Positions 34,231 through 34,662 of a stretch of 34,662 bases of DNA are shown one piece after another; positions within the stretch are counted from its first letter, which is position 1, and every line of letters begins with the position of its first letter. A program made the translations under genes and the position numbers. Source of the stretch: JABMMZ01 sp044341025 (GTDB lineage: Bacteria > Bacteroidota > Bacteroidia > NS11-12g > UBA955); assembly GCA_044341025.1 (NCBI GenBank), contig JBIISM010000018.1, positions 1 through 34,662 of the forward strand, given 5' to 3'. The notes under the pieces were generated by a model. It saw only the letters and a program-made list of their open reading frames with translations. It was not told where the DNA came from and searched no databases.

Positions 34231-34662
34231 TTACCACATTTTTGCATTGTCAAAGTTCCCTGAACTCATAAGTAATAAGACATAGGGTTTGCCCAAAACG
34301 TTGCTTTTAATTTCTTCGATTTTTGCAATTAATTCCTTGCTGTCTTCAATGGCCCAAACGCTGTCTCCAAAGTTTTTTATAATATCTTCTTTATCAATTG
34401 GTTGCATTTTTTTGTGCGCAAAAACATCTGGGTTGTAGTACACCAGGGCATCGTCTGCCAAGTCCATGCAATGTTGATAATTGGGTAAAAAATCTTTGTT
34501 CAAGCTGCTAAACGTATGCAGCTCAAAAACAGCTATAAAATGATGGCTACTAAATTGTTTTCTTACCGCATCAATACTTGCTTTTAGTTTGCTTGGCGAA
34601 TGTGCAAAATCTCTAAAAACAATAAGATTGGCTTCTTCATGCACTTTTTCTAAGCGTTTTGC
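34231..34662 (-). CDS. mpl: Mpl-type UDP-N-acetylmuramate:tripeptide ligase, C-terminal part (cut by the right edge)
   Basis: The frame is open to the window edge (AKRLEKVHEEANLIVFRDFA...); an internal GTG at 34642-34644 is not a true start because the frame continues upstream. The 143 visible residues form the C-terminal domain of a Mur ligase. IVFRDFAHSPSKLKASIDAV is the region where Mpl and MurC bind the incoming peptide and nucleotide (DFAHxP in Mpl), and VLLLMSSGNFDN near the end matches the Mpl C-terminus (MSNGGF in E. coli). Mpl attaches recycled L-Ala-gamma-D-Glu-meso-diaminopimelate to UDP-MurNAc, returning murein peptides to cell-wall synthesis. MurC is the main alternative, but the DFAHSPSK phrase favours Mpl. 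The downstream PKD gene starts 74 nt after its stop. Confidence 0.78.
   Translation of the reverse strand, partial: AKRLEKVHEEANLIVFRDFAHSPSKLKASIDAVRKQFSSHHFIAVFELHTFSSLNKDFLPNYQHCMDLADDALVYYNPDVFAHKKMQPIDKEDIIKNFGDSVWAIEDSKELIAKIEEIKSNVLGKPYVLLLMSSGNFDNAKMW

Noticed and set aside
1..34662. tRNA, rRNA, riboswitch, insertion sequence or prophage features
   Set aside because: Nothing recognised on either strand: no transposase or integrase frame, no terminal inverted repeats, and intergenic gaps all under 180 nt.

Overview
This AT-rich window encodes proteins typical of Bacteroidota, probably a Sphingobacteriales/Chitinophagales-like free-living lineage; nothing in the sequence fixes a genus. 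The evidence is the density of type IX secretion (T9SS) cargo: eight predicted secreted proteins end in T9SS sorting domains (five type A, three type B 'gliding motility-associated' type). Bacteroidota-type promoter boxes (TAnnTTTG) lie upstream of several genes and there are no obvious Shine-Dalgarno sequences. No T9SS apparatus gene, tRNA, rRNA, IS element or CRISPR array is visible. Every gene looks intact except the two cut by the window edges.

Layout. 1-450 (-): N-terminus of cyanophycin synthetase. 558-5436 (-): a polytopic membrane protein, a secreted M43 metalloprotease and a PaaG-like crotonase, packed with 1-10 nt gaps, preceded by fabI with its own terminator. 5463-8835 (-): two secreted T9SS proteins separated by 1 nt, one of them gingipain(C25)-like but apparently lacking the catalytic dyad. 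8892-11246 (+): secreted M1 aminopeptidase. 11376-15241 (-): a compact three-gene set of CCG-domain Fe-S protein, Ldh2-type dehydrogenase and M49 lipoprotein peptidase.

15409-23513 (+): the most interesting block. An ECF sigma factor overlaps by 4 nt a protein with a short cytoplasmic segment, one inner-membrane helix, a long linker and a predicted outer-membrane beta-barrel. That gene overlaps by 4 nt (TTG start) a T9SS-secreted protein, followed 16 nt later by a 1541-aa type B T9SS surface protein. Behind a strong hairpin terminator lies a 1181-aa paralogue of that protein (23574-27119). I read the block as a self-contained module in which a sigma/anti-sigma pair that may physically span the envelope is co-transcribed with its surface cargo. 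This is inference from gene order and domain reading.

27255-28559 (+): citrate synthase with a well-spaced Bacteroidota promoter. 28592-34156 (-): a small TPR protein and a 1633-aa protein with 13 PKD-like repeats. 34231-34662 (-): C-terminus of Mpl, a peptidoglycan-recycling ligase. Intergenic spaces are all under 180 nt; most hold recognisable hairpins or promoter-like boxes.
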